Below are positions 41,451 to 49,495 of a DNA stretch of 64,000 bases, piece after piece. A model generated the notes under the pieces. It worked only from the letters and a program-made list of their open reading frames with translations. It ran no database searches and was not told the DNA's origin. Source of the stretch: Luteipulveratus halotolerans (GTDB lineage: Bacteria > Actinomycetota > Actinomycetes > Actinomycetales > Dermatophilaceae); assembly GCF_001247745.1 (NCBI RefSeq), contig NZ_LAIR01000002.1, positions 2,418,001 to 2,482,000 of the forward strand, given 5' to 3'. Position numbers and translations under genes: made by a program. Position 1 is the stretch's first letter. Every line of letters starts with the position of its first letter.

Positions 41451-42581
41451 TCAGGCGCCGACGAACTCGCGTACCAGCTCGATGACCCGGTCGACGTCGG
41501 CGTCGGTGAGGTCGGGGAACATCGGCAGGCTGAGCTCCTGATCGGAGTACGCCTCGGCGACCGGGCACATGCCCTTGCGGTAGCCGCGGTCGGCGAAGTA
41601 GGGCTGCCAGTGCACCGGGATGTAGTTGACCTGGACGCCGATGCCGCCCGCACGCATGTGGTCGAACAGCTCGCGGCGGCGGCCGTCGAGGATGCGCAAC
41701 GGGTAGAGATGCCACATCGGGTCGGCGCCCTCGCGGTGCGCCGGGGTGCGCAGTGCGTCGATGCCGGCCAGACCCTCGTTGTAGCGGTCGGTGATGGCCT
41801 GACGGCGCTTCTTGAACGTCTCGAGGCGCGTGAGCTGGCTGGAGCCGAGCGCCGCGAGCACGTCGGGCAGCCGGTAGTTCAGGCCGAGGTCCTGCATCTC
41901 GTAGTACCAGCCGCCCTGCTCACCCTCGGCGCGCCACTTGGACGCGTCGCGGGTGTAGCCGATGGCCTTGAACTCACCGGCGCGAGCCAGCAGGTCGGTG
42001 TCGTGCGAGACGACCGCGCCGCCCTCGGCCGTGGTGAGGTTCTTGGTCGGGAAGAACGAGAACGTCGTCACGTCGGCGAGCGAACCCACCGGGGTGCCGT
42101 CGAGCGCACCACCCACCGAGTGGGCGGCGTCCTCGAGCAGCAGGGCGCCCGCGCCGTGGGCGACCTTCGCCAGCGCGGGGGCGTCGATCGGGTGCCCGGC
42201 GTAGTCGGTGCCGGCGACGACCTTGGTGCGGTCGGTGACGGCAGCGGCCACGGCCTGCGGGTCGAGGTTGCCGGTGTCCTCGCTGACGTCGGCGAAGACG
42301 ATCTCGGCGCCCTGCCAGATCGCACAGGTCGCCGTCGCGAAGAACGTCAGCGGCGTCGTGATGACCTGGTCACCCTCGCGCACCCCGGCCGCGGCGTACG
42401 CCGTGTGCAGCGCCGCGGTGCCCGAGGTGACCGCGACGGCCCCGGGTGTGCCGGCGACGCCGGCGATGTCCTTCTCGAACTGCGCGAGCGCCGGGCCGGT
42501 GGTCAGCCAGTCGCCGCGCAGGACCGCGGCGACCGCCTCGATGTCGGACTCGTCGACCGACTGACGGCCGTAGGGCAGCAC
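41451..42581 (-). CDS. pseC: UDP-4-amino-4,6-dideoxy-N-acetyl-L-altrosamine transaminase
   Basis: PLP-dependent DegT/DnrJ/EryC1 aminotransferase, second step of pseudaminic acid synthesis. A 376-residue protein: LPYGRQSVDESDI start, SGTAALHTAY, PLTFFATATCA, EDAAHSVGG with Asp151, and the Schiff-base Lys180 in SFFPTKNLTTAEGG; YEMQDLGLNYRLPDV is the substrate-side motif of this family. The GTG giving VLPYGRQ matches homologue starts; a TTG one codon earlier is possible. It begins 5 bases after the pseB stop. Linkage to PseB rather than a retaining dehydratase supports PseC. Confidence 0.92.
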   Translation of the reverse strand: MLPYGRQSVDESDIEAVAAVLRGDWLTTGPALAQFEKDIAGVAGTPGAVAVTSGTAALHTAYAAAGVREGDQVITTPLTFFATATCAIWQGAEIVFADVSEDTGNLDPQAVAAAVTDRTKVVAGTDYAGHPIDAPALAKVAHGAGALLLEDAAHSVGGALDGTPVGSLADVTTFSFFPTKNLTTAEGGAVVSHDTDLLARAGEFKAIGYTRDASKWRAEGEQGGWYYEMQDLGLNYRLPDVLAALGSSQLTRLETFKKRRQAITDRYNEGLAGIDALRTPAHREGADPMWHLYPLRILDGRRRELFDHMRAGGIGVQVNYIPVHWQPYFADRGYRKGMCPVAEAYSDQELSLPMFPDLTDADVDRVIELVREFVGA

Positions 42582-42586
42582 CAAGG

Positions 42587-43576
42587 TCAGACCCCGGACT
42601 CGAGCACCTTGCGGATGTCGTCGGCGGACATCCACAGGTCGTTCTTGTCGGAGGCGCAGTGGAAGCCCTCGGGCACCGGCTCGGCGTCCTTGATCGGCGT
42701 GTAGCCCCACGAGGCCAGCTCGGGCTCGAGCACGTAGTACTTGCCGTCCATGACGATGACCGCGCGCCGGCCCTCCTCCGGGGAGATCATCTCCTCGTGG
42801 AGCTTCTCGCCGGGGCGCAGGCCGATGTCGTGCATCTTGGCGCCGGGCGCGATGGCCTGGGCGAGGTCGGTGACCTTGTGCGAGGGGATGTGCGGCACGA
42901 CCAGCTCGCCGCCCTGCATCATCTCGAAGGTGTCGAGCACCATCTGGACGGCGTCCGGGAGGGTGATCAGGAAGCGGGTGCAGCGCAGGTCGGTGATCGG
43001 CAGCGACTCGCCGGCCTCGTGCAGCGCCTTGAACTTCGGGACGATCGAGCCGCGTGAGCCCGTGACGTTGCCGTAGCGGACGACGGCGAAGCGCGTGGGG
43101 TACGCCGCGGCGTAGTGGTTGCCGAGGATGAACAGCTTGTCGGCGGTCAGCTTGGTGGCGCCGTACAGGTTGATCGGGCTGGAGGCCTTGTCGGTCGACA
43201 GGGCGACGACCTTCTTGACGCCCGCGTCGATGGCGGCCTCGACGACGTTCTGGGAGCCCATGACGTTGGTCTTGACGAACTCGTACGGGTTGTACTCGCC
43301 GGTGTCGACCTGCTTCAGAGCGGCCGCGTGGACGACGTAGTCGATGCCGTGCATCGCACGCTGCAGGCGCGGGAGGTCGCGGACGTCGCCGATGAACCAG
43401 CGCAGGCGGGGGTCGTCGCCGAACTTCTGGCGGACCTCCCACTGCTTGAGCTCGTCACGCGAGTAGATGACCACACGTGCCGGGTCCAGCTCGTCCAGGA
43501 GGCGAGTGATGAACGCCTTGCCGAACGACCCGGTGCCTCCGGTGACGAGGATGGATGCTCCCTTGAGGATGCTCAC
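42587..43576 (-). CDS. pseB: UDP-GlcNAc 4,6-dehydratase, 5-inverting
   Basis: First committed step of pseudaminic acid synthesis. A 329-residue extended SDR: TGGTGSFGK (12-20), VVIYSRDELKQWEV (35-48), which is diagnostic for the inverting FlaA1/PseB branch, and HAAALKQVD (83-91). Active-site residues are Asp129/Lys130 (STDKA) and Tyr138/Lys142 (NLYGATK). The C-terminal half has RYGNVTGSRGS and RPGEKLHEEM. GTG start with GGAGA 7 bases upstream. First gene of the pseB-pseC-paralog unit, divergent from pseG. Confidence 0.95.
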   Translation of the reverse strand: MSILKGASILVTGGTGSFGKAFITRLLDELDPARVVIYSRDELKQWEVRQKFGDDPRLRWFIGDVRDLPRLQRAMHGIDYVVHAAALKQVDTGEYNPYEFVKTNVMGSQNVVEAAIDAGVKKVVALSTDKASSPINLYGATKLTADKLFILGNHYAAAYPTRFAVVRYGNVTGSRGSIVPKFKALHEAGESLPITDLRCTRFLITLPDAVQMVLDTFEMMQGGELVVPHIPSHKVTDLAQAIAPGAKMHDIGLRPGEKLHEEMISPEEGRRAVIVMDGKYYVLEPELASWGYTPIKDAEPVPEGFHCASDKNDLWMSADDIRKVLESGV

Positions 43577-43662
43577 GCAACTTCTCCCACAGATGGTCTG
43601 ACTGATGTGGCCTGGCAGCGCGGTCGGCTGCAGGCCATCGCCGAGGTTATCAGCCGTCCTCC

Positions 43663-43668
43663 TACGAT
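43663..43668 (+). promoter_or_regulatory. -10 hexamer TACGAT, leaderless promoter of pseG
   Basis: TACGAT is followed by 6 bases and then the pseG ATG, so the mRNA probably begins at the start codon. Confidence 0.5.
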
Positions 43669-43674
43669 TCGGGC

Positions 43675-44709
43675 ATGACCGAGGCCGCTGCCGCACATGT
43701 CGTCCTGCGCTGTGACGCCCACCCGTCGTTCGGGGTCGGTCACGTGGTGCGCTGCCTGGCCCTCGCCCAGGAGCTCATCGCTCGCGGGCACCGGGTGACG
43801 CTGCTCGGCGGGCTCGGCGAGATCGCCTGGTTGGAGCGGCTGGTCGACGAGACCGGCGTCGCCCTCGTCCGCCCCGGCGACGACCTCACCGCCGTCGTCG
43901 AGCAGGCCGTCGACCTCGGGGCCGACGCCGTCGTGATCGACGGCTACCACCTGGCCCCCGACCTCGGCGCCCGGCTGCGCGAGCGTGGCGTGGTCGTCCT
44001 CGCGATGGTCGACGGCTCGTTCGGGTCGGCTCAGGAGGCCGACGTCTACGTCGACCAGAACCTGCGCGCCACACCCCACACCGGCGGTCCGAACGGGTCC
44101 GTGGCACTCGCCGGCATCGAGCATGCGCTGTTCCGTGACAGCGTGCTCGAGCGTCGCCGCAGCAGCGTCCCGCAGCCGCACGACCCGCCCCGTGTACTCG
44201 CGGTGTTCGGCGGCACCGACCCGTACGACGCCGCGGTGACCGTCGTACCTCTGCTGCTCGAGACGGGCGCCCCCGTGCACGTCACCGTGGTGGCGGCACG
44301 CGACGAGGTCCGTACGACGCTCGCCGGCCTGGCCGTCGGCCCGCGCCAGCAGGTCGAGGTCGTCGATCCCGTGGCGGACCTCGGGGCTCTGGCCGTCACC
44401 TGCGACGCGGCGGTCAGCGCGTCCGGGTCGTCGGTCTGGGAGCTGCTGTGCCTCGGCGTCCCGACCGCCGTGGTGTGCGTCGTCGACAACCAGCGCCTGG
44501 GCTACGAGATGACGCTGGCGGAGCACGTCGTCGCCCCGGTGGGGCTGCTCGACGAGCTGCGCGCCGGCGTACCCGCTCCTGGCCTGCTGCCCCTGATCAC
44601 CGATGCCGACGTGCGTGCCGACCTGGCCGAGCGTGGTCAGTCACTCGTCGACGGCCGCGGTCGGGAGCGGGTGGCCGATGCGCTGCTGGCTCGCGTGGGC
44701 AGCCGCTGA
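43675..44709 (+). CDS. pseG: UDP-2,4-diacetamido-2,4,6-trideoxy-L-altropyranose hydrolase
   Basis: Removes UDP from the diacylated sugar, freeing 6-deoxy-AltdiNAc for PseI. A 344-residue inverting GT-B-like hydrolase: FGVGHVVRCLALAQEL (19-34) with the catalytic-type His23, VVIDGYHL, VYVDQNLRATP, FGGTDPYDAA and the nucleotide-binding ASGSSVWELLCLGVPTAVVC region, all typical of PseG. A leaderless ATG follows a TACGAT box. Stands alone between pseB (divergent) and an SDR gene (convergent, 2-base gap). Confidence 0.92.
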   Translation: MTEAAAAHVVLRCDAHPSFGVGHVVRCLALAQELIARGHRVTLLGGLGEIAWLERLVDETGVALVRPGDDLTAVVEQAVDLGADAVVIDGYHLAPDLGARLRERGVVVLAMVDGSFGSAQEADVYVDQNLRATPHTGGPNGSVALAGIEHALFRDSVLERRRSSVPQPHDPPRVLAVFGGTDPYDAAVTVVPLLLETGAPVHVTVVAARDEVRTTLAGLAVGPRQQVEVVDPVADLGALAVTCDAAVSASGSSVWELLCLGVPTAVVCVVDNQRLGYEMTLAEHVVAPVGLLDELRAGVPAPGLLPLITDADVRADLAERGQSLVDGRGRERVADALLARVGSR

Positions 44710-44711
44710 CC

Positions 44712-45491
44712 TCAGCGTGCGGTCCAGCCGCCGTCGACCACGACGTTGCTGCCGGTCACGAACCGTGAGCGCGGCGAGGCGAGGTAGAGCAGCGCCGTCT
44801 GGATGTCCTCCGGCGCGCCGATCGTGCCGGTGAGGGTGCGGCTGGTGAGCTGCTCGACGAACGCCGGGTCGGCCTGCGCCGCCTGCGCCGGGAAGGGGCC
44901 GGGGGTGAGCGCGTTGACGCGGATGCCGTCGCGGCCGAGCTCGGACGCGGCATAGCGCGTGAGCTGCAGCAGGGCCGCCTTCGCCGCGCCGTAGAACGGC
45001 GGGTTGCGCCCCTCCTCGGTGGCGTACATCGACATGTCAGGGGCCACGACGCCGTACATCGAGGCGACGTTGACGACGCCCGGCGAGGAACCCGCCCGAA
45101 CGGCCTCGAGCATGCCGTCGCGCGCTGCCTCGATGCCGCGCCAGGCCGCCTTGACGCCGAGCTCGAAGGCCTCGTCGAACTGGTCGGCGGTCGCGGTGCG
45201 CATCGACCCGCCCCGGCCGACGTGGGCGTTGTTGACGAGGACGTCGATGCGACCGAGGCCGGCGAGCAGCTGGGGCCAGGCGTCCGAGGTGACGTCACAC
45301 GCGTGCAGGGTCAGCTGGGGGTCGTCAGCGCGGTCGCCCAGCGCCGAGCGCAGGCGACCGGTGTCGCGGCCGACAGCGTGCAGGTGCGCACCCGCATCGA
45401 GCAGCGCCGTGGCCATGGCAGCACCCAGCCATCCGGAGGCGCCGGTCACGACGGCGACGGTGCCGCGCAGTCCGAGGAGGTCGGTGGTCAT
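44712..45491 (-). CDS. Short-chain dehydrogenase coupled to the cytidylyltransferase-AKR fusion
   Basis: A 259-residue classical SDR: TGASGWLG (16-23), NNAHVG (87-92), catalytic Ser144, Tyr167 and Lys171 (FYGAAKAALL), and a C-terminal SNVVVDGGWTAR. Similar SDRs (PtmA-like) sit beside CMP-sugar synthetase genes in nonulosonic-acid clusters and are thought to tailor the sugar; the substrate here is not known. The ATG overlaps the stop of the fusion gene (ATGA), so the two proteins are made from one message and probably act in one pathway. Confidence 0.85.
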   Translation of the reverse strand: MTTDLLGLRGTVAVVTGASGWLGAAMATALLDAGAHLHAVGRDTGRLRSALGDRADDPQLTLHACDVTSDAWPQLLAGLGRIDVLVNNAHVGRGGSMRTATADQFDEAFELGVKAAWRGIEAARDGMLEAVRAGSSPGVVNVASMYGVVAPDMSMYATEEGRNPPFYGAAKAALLQLTRYAASELGRDGIRVNALTPGPFPAQAAQADPAFVEQLTSRTLTGTIGAPEDIQTALLYLASPRSRFVTGSNVVVDGGWTAR

Positions 45492-47119
45492 GACGCCATC
45501 GTCCAACGGCTCGGGTCGACCAGCGTCTCCGGGCCTGCCGGAAGGACCTCGTGCACGCGCGCGATCTCGTCGGCGGTGAGGGGCGGGCGCGACATCAGCT
45601 CGGCCTGACCGCGGACCTGCTCGACGGTCTCGGCGCCGAGGACCACCGAGGTGACGAAGGCGTGCCCGCGGGCGTAGGCGACGCACAGGTCGACGGGGCC
45701 CTGCCGGCCGAGCTCGTCGACGAGCCGGGCGATGCCCGCGCGCACCTCGGAGGCGTCGAGACCCGCGTTGGCAGGCCACGGCACGGAGTCTCCACCGACG
45801 AGCAGACCCTGCAGGAACACGCTGCGCACGGTCACGATCACGTCGGGTCGAGCAGCGAGGGCGTCCTGCACCTGCGGCGCGAGCCAGCGCCGGTCGAGCG
45901 CGTTGAACGGCAGCTGGACGTAGCCCACGCGGTCGTCGGCGAGTGCCTCGAGCAGCTCGTCAGGAGTCGACAGCGACGCGCCGATCGCGGTCGTGATCCG
46001 TTCGTCGCGCAGTCGGGCGAGCCGGTCGGCAACGGCGCCCCCGCCGCGCTTCCAGTCGGCCCAGCGGTGCAGGAGCAGCGCGCTGACCCGGCTGCTGCGC
46101 AGCTGACGCAACGACTCGGCGACCGAGCTCTCGACCGCGGCCGAAGCCCAGGCTGCGGGTGCGTCGTCGGGCACGTCGTCCAGGGGCCGGATCTTCGTGA
46201 CGACGCCGATGCGCTCACTCAGACCGTGCGCGAGGCTCTGCCCGATGCGGGCCTCGCTGTCGCCGTACGCGCGAGCCGTGTCGACGTGGGTGACACCACC
46301 GGCGGCCGCGAGCTGCAGCATCCGGGACGCCTGGCTTCCGACCGGTCGTCCGGTCGTGTTGGCGGCGCCGTAGCTCACGCCCAGCTGGACCGCGCCGAGC
46401 AGCCACGGCCCCTGGCCGATGGCGTTCTCGGCGGTCACCCGCACGCGGTCGGGCAGCGCTCCCCCTGCGTCGCCGAACGCGGCGAGCATCTGGTCCCACG
46501 GCACCGTGGTGGGGTCCTCGAGGTCGCGCACGACGGTGCACGCCACCGTGTAGTCGGTGAGCGTGTCGATCGTGCAGCGGATGCGCCGCTCGGAGGTGAG
46601 CGGGTGCGTCATGTCGTTGGTACGCCGGCGGATCCACGGCGTGACGTGCTCGCGGTCGTAGTCCTCGGTGGCCTCGGCGTCGGCCGCGCGCAGCAGCCCG
46701 ACGGTGAAGACCTCGGCGCCCACGCCGTAGATCGTCTCGACGGCGACCCGGATGTAGGCCTCGCCCGAGGCGCGCATCGTGCGCACGAGGTCCTCGACGA
46801 ACAGGCCGTCCGGGACGATGTTGTCGGCGGTCAGGCGCACCACGAGGTCGTCGTCGCCGAGGTCCTCGGTGGCCCCGGCGAACCGACGCAGCGGGTCGTC
46901 GAGCGAGCCACGGAACAGGCGTACGCCGGCCGCGTCGACGGCGTCGGCGATCGGGTCGTCCTCGGGCTGGTCGCTGGTGGCGACCATGACGTCCAGGCCG
47001 GTGCTGGCCGCGCGCTGCGCGGCGAGCACGACGACGGGCCGACCGGCGAGGTTGAGCATCGCCTTGCCCGGGAGCCGCGAGGAGGACATGCGGGACTGCA
47101 GGATCACCCGGACACTCAT
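45488..47119 (-). CDS. PseF/SpsF-like cytidylyltransferase fused to an aldo/keto reductase
   Basis: A 543-residue two-domain protein. Residues 1-about 235: a GT-A-like CTP transferase with VILQSRMSSSRLPGKAM (5-21), VRLTADNIVPD (94-104) and DREHVTPWI (155-163), the SpsF/PseF/NeuA-related pattern that activates nonulosonic acids as CMP sugars. Residues about 238-525: an aldo/keto reductase barrel with HVDTARAYGDSE (278-289), giving Asp280 and Tyr285, Lys309 in VVTKIRP, and an LLLHRW His strand. Canonical PseF has only the first domain. No other CMP-transferase gene is visible, so this is the candidate activating enzyme; the reductase reaction is unknown. Confidence 0.82.
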   Translation of the reverse strand: MSVRVILQSRMSSSRLPGKAMLNLAGRPVVVLAAQRAASTGLDVMVATSDQPEDDPIADAVDAAGVRLFRGSLDDPLRRFAGATEDLGDDDLVVRLTADNIVPDGLFVEDLVRTMRASGEAYIRVAVETIYGVGAEVFTVGLLRAADAEATEDYDREHVTPWIRRRTNDMTHPLTSERRIRCTIDTLTDYTVACTVVRDLEDPTTVPWDQMLAAFGDAGGALPDRVRVTAENAIGQGPWLLGAVQLGVSYGAANTTGRPVGSQASRMLQLAAAGGVTHVDTARAYGDSEARIGQSLAHGLSERIGVVTKIRPLDDVPDDAPAAWASAAVESSVAESLRQLRSSRVSALLLHRWADWKRGGGAVADRLARLRDERITTAIGASLSTPDELLEALADDRVGYVQLPFNALDRRWLAPQVQDALAARPDVIVTVRSVFLQGLLVGGDSVPWPANAGLDASEVRAGIARLVDELGRQGPVDLCVAYARGHAFVTSVVLGAETVEQVRGQAELMSRPPLTADEIARVHEVLPAGPETLVDPSRWTMAS

Positions 47120-47127
47120 GGGACGCG

Positions 47128-47133
47128 ACCCTA
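47128..47133 (-). promoter_or_regulatory. -10 hexamer TAGGGT, leaderless promoter of the fusion gene
   Basis: Ends 8 bases before the ATG of the cytidylyltransferase-AKR gene. Confidence 0.5.
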
Positions 47134-47188
47134 CCCAGTCCCCCGCCGCCCACCGCGCGGTGGCGGCCGGCTGGCAGGATGAGCGCCC

Positions 47189-47881
47189 ATGACCCCGGAT
47201 GCCGTGTTGCTTCGCCTCCTGCGCACCGACCCGACGAGGCCGCGGGTCACCTTCTACGACGACGCCCCCGGGCCGACCCAGGGCGAGCGCATCGAGCTGT
47301 CCGCCAAGGTCCTCGCCAACTGGGTCGCCAAGGCGGGCAACCTGCTGCAGGACGAGCTCGACGTCGAGCCCGGCAGCACCGTCGCGCTGCGGCTGCCCGG
47401 CGAGCACTGGCGCACGCTGTACTGGGCGCTCGCTGCCTGGTCGGTCGGGGCCACCGTCGTCACGACGGACGACGATGCCGACGTCGTGGTGACCGCTGAG
47501 CCGGTCGACACCGACGGCACCCAGGTGCTCGCCACGCTCGCCGCACTGGCGCGGGCCGCCACCGTCGAGGTGCCCGCCGGTGCGATCGACGAGGCCCGAG
47601 AGCTCGCGACGTACGCCGACCAGCTGACGCCGTACGCCGAGCCCGCCGGCTCCGACGTCGCCCTGCGGACGCCGAGCGGTGAGGTGTCGTACGACGACCT
47701 GGTCGTGAGCGGCACCGGTGAGGCGGGCCGGCGCGAGCTGGTCACCGGCGACGTCGCGCACGTCGCGCAGGCGGCGCTCGCCGCGTGGGTCGACGACGGA
47801 TCGGTCGTGCTCGTGCGCGAGGCCGACCCCACCCGGCTGGAGGACCGCCTCACCGCCGAGGGCGTCACGGTCCGCCCCTGA
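47189..47881 (+). CDS. TIGR03089 family protein (reduced AMP-ligase-like)
   Basis: A 230-residue member of TIGR03089, an actinobacterial family that looks like a reduced N-terminal fragment of AMP-binding enzymes: FYDDAPGPTQGERIELSAKVLANWVAK, split here as YDDAPGPTQGERIELS and LANWVAKAGNLL, then RLPGEHWRTLYWALAAWSVGATVV, quoted by its ends. The ATP-binding P-loop and catalytic lysine are absent. Function unknown. In mycobacteria the equivalent gene neighbours an LCP protein; here the LCP gene is 4.4 kb away, with the CoA-transferase and ABC exporter between. Probably leaderless (CAGGAT 8 bases before the ATG). Confidence 0.85.
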   Translation: MTPDAVLLRLLRTDPTRPRVTFYDDAPGPTQGERIELSAKVLANWVAKAGNLLQDELDVEPGSTVALRLPGEHWRTLYWALAAWSVGATVVTTDDDADVVVTAEPVDTDGTQVLATLAALARAATVEVPAGAIDEARELATYADQLTPYAEPAGSDVALRTPSGEVSYDDLVVSGTGEAGRRELVTGDVAHVAQAALAAWVDDGSVVLVREADPTRLEDRLTAEGVTVRP

Positions 47882-47921
47882 CCACGGTGTGACCCGAGAC
47901 ACCAGCGGCCGGGCCGCTGGC

Positions 47922-47927
47922 TACAGT
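47922..47927 (+). promoter_or_regulatory. -10 hexamer TACAGT, leaderless promoter of the CoA-transferase operon
   Basis: Followed by 7 bases and the ATG of the alpha subunit. Confidence 0.55.
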
Positions 47928-47934
47928 CGCCGGC

Positions 47935-48759
47935 ATGGACAAAGTCGTGTCGCCTGCGGCCGCCGCGATCGAAGGCATCGAGTCGGGCGCATCGCTCGCG
48001 GTCGGTGGTTTCGGTCTGTGCGGTATCCCCTCGGTGCTGATTCGTGCGCTCCACGACTCCGGAGTCACCGACCTCGACATCACCTCGAACAACTGCGGTG
48101 TGGACGACTGGGGTCTGGGGATCCTGCTCAAGGACAAGCGCATCGCGCGCATCACCGCGTCCTACGTCGGTGAGAACAAGGAGTTCGCGCGCCAGTACCT
48201 CGAGGGCGAGCTGGAGGTCCACCTCACCCCGCAGGGCACGCTCGCCGAGAAGCTGCGCGCAGGAGGTGCGGGCATCCCGGCCTTCTACACCGCCACCGGC
48301 GTCGGCACCCAGATCGCCGACGGCGGTATGCCGTTGCGGTACGGCTCGGACGGGTCAGTGGTCAAGGAGTCCGAGCCCAAGGAGACGCGCGAGCTGACCC
48401 TGGGTGACCGGACCGGCACCTACGTGCTGGAGCACGCGATCGCCGCCGACTTCGGACTCGTACGAGCGTGGAAGGGCGACCGGCACGGCAACCTGGTGTT
48501 CCGTACGACGGCCCGCAACTTCAACCCGCTGTGCGCGATGTCCGGGCGCGTCAGCATCGCCGAGGTCGAGGAGCTCGTCGAGCCCGGCGAGCTCGACCCC
48601 GACGAGATCCACCTGCCGGGCATCTACGTGCAGCGGGTGCTGGCCCTCACGCCCGAGCAGGCGGCCGACAAGCGCATCGAGCGCGTCACCACCCGTCCGG
48701 CACCGGACGCGGTGTCGAGTGACCCCGACGTCGCCCTGTCCACCCCCACCGCCCGCTGA
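47935..48759 (+). CDS. scoA: 3-oxoacid CoA-transferase, subunit A
   Basis: Alpha subunit of succinyl-CoA:3-oxoacid (acetoacetate) CoA-transferase. A 274-residue protein: VVSPAAAAIEGIESGASLAVGGFGLCGIP start with the GGFGLCG CoA loop, NNCGVDDWGLG, FYTATGVGT and the KGDRHGNLVFR motif, all typical of SCOT alpha. Transfers CoA between succinyl-CoA and acetoacetate in ketone-body use. Next gene (beta subunit) starts 11 bases later with GGAG. Its presence inside the surface-glycan locus may be chance or may supply acetoacetyl-CoA. Confidence 0.93.
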   Translation: MDKVVSPAAAAIEGIESGASLAVGGFGLCGIPSVLIRALHDSGVTDLDITSNNCGVDDWGLGILLKDKRIARITASYVGENKEFARQYLEGELEVHLTPQGTLAEKLRAGGAGIPAFYTATGVGTQIADGGMPLRYGSDGSVVKESEPKETRELTLGDRTGTYVLEHAIAADFGLVRAWKGDRHGNLVFRTTARNFNPLCAMSGRVSIAEVEELVEPGELDPDEIHLPGIYVQRVLALTPEQAADKRIERVTTRPAPDAVSSDPDVALSTPTAR

Positions 48760-48770
48760 GGAGCGACGAC

Positions 48771-49409
48771 ATGCCTTTGAACCGCGACCAGATGGCGGCC
48801 CGCGCGGCGCAGGAGCTGCACGACGGCGACTACGTCAACCTCGGTATCGGTCTGCCCACGCTCGTGCCCAACTACGTCGCCGACGACGTCGAGCTGGTGC
48901 TGCAGTCCGAGAACGGCATCCTCGGTGTCGGCGCGTATCCCGTTGCGGGACAAGAGGACCCGGACCTCATCAACGCCGGCAAGGAGACCGTCACGCTGCG
49001 TCGTGGCGCCTCGATCTTCGACTCGGCGACCTCGTTCGGGATGATCCGCGGCGGCAAGGTCGATGCCGCGATCCTCGGCGCCATGCAGGTCTCGGCCCGC
49101 GGCGACATCGCCAACTGGATGATCCCCGGCAAGATGGTCAAGGGCATGGGCGGCGCCATGGACCTCGTCCACGGCGCCAAGAAGGTCATCGTGCTGATGG
49201 AGCACGTCGCCAAGGACGGCTCGCACAAGATCGTCGACGAGTGCACGCTGCCCTACACCGGTCTGGACGTCGTGCAGCGCATCATCACCGACCTGGCCGT
49301 CATCGACGTCACCGACACGGGTCTCGTCCTGCGCGAGCTCGCACCCGACGTGACCGAGGACGAGGTCCGCGACAAGACCGGGCCTGCGCTGACGGTCGCC
49401 CTGGCCTGA
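48771..49409 (+). CDS. scoB: 3-oxoacid CoA-transferase, subunit B
   Basis: Beta subunit carrying the catalytic glutamate: Glu47 in LQSENGILGVG, where the enzyme-CoA thioester forms. A 212-residue protein with YVNLGIGLPTLVPNY, FGMIRGGKVDAAILGAMQVS (98-117), DIANWMIPGKMVKGMGGAMDLV and the closing DVTEDEVRDKTGP, all family-typical. GGAG lies 7-8 bases before the ATG. A 17-bp perfect-stem terminator follows, so the scoAB operon ends here. Confidence 0.94.
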   Translation: MPLNRDQMAARAAQELHDGDYVNLGIGLPTLVPNYVADDVELVLQSENGILGVGAYPVAGQEDPDLINAGKETVTLRRGASIFDSATSFGMIRGGKVDAAILGAMQVSARGDIANWMIPGKMVKGMGGAMDLVHGAKKVIVLMEHVAKDGSHKIVDECTLPYTGLDVVQRIITDLAVIDVTDTGLVLRELAPDVTEDEVRDKTGPALTVALA

Positions 49410-49433
49410 GGGCCCGCCGACCTCCCAGGACGA

Positions 49434-49474
49434 GACAACCCGCCGTACGCCTCGAGCGCGTACGGCGGGTTGTC
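49434..49474. terminator. Bidirectional terminator, 17-bp perfect stem
   Basis: Arms GACAACCCGCCGTACGC and GCGTACGGCGGGTTGTC pair perfectly around a 7-base loop, between the convergent scoB and exporter ATPase genes. Confidence 0.85.
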
Positions 49475-49495
49475 TGATCCGTCAGGAGGCGACCG

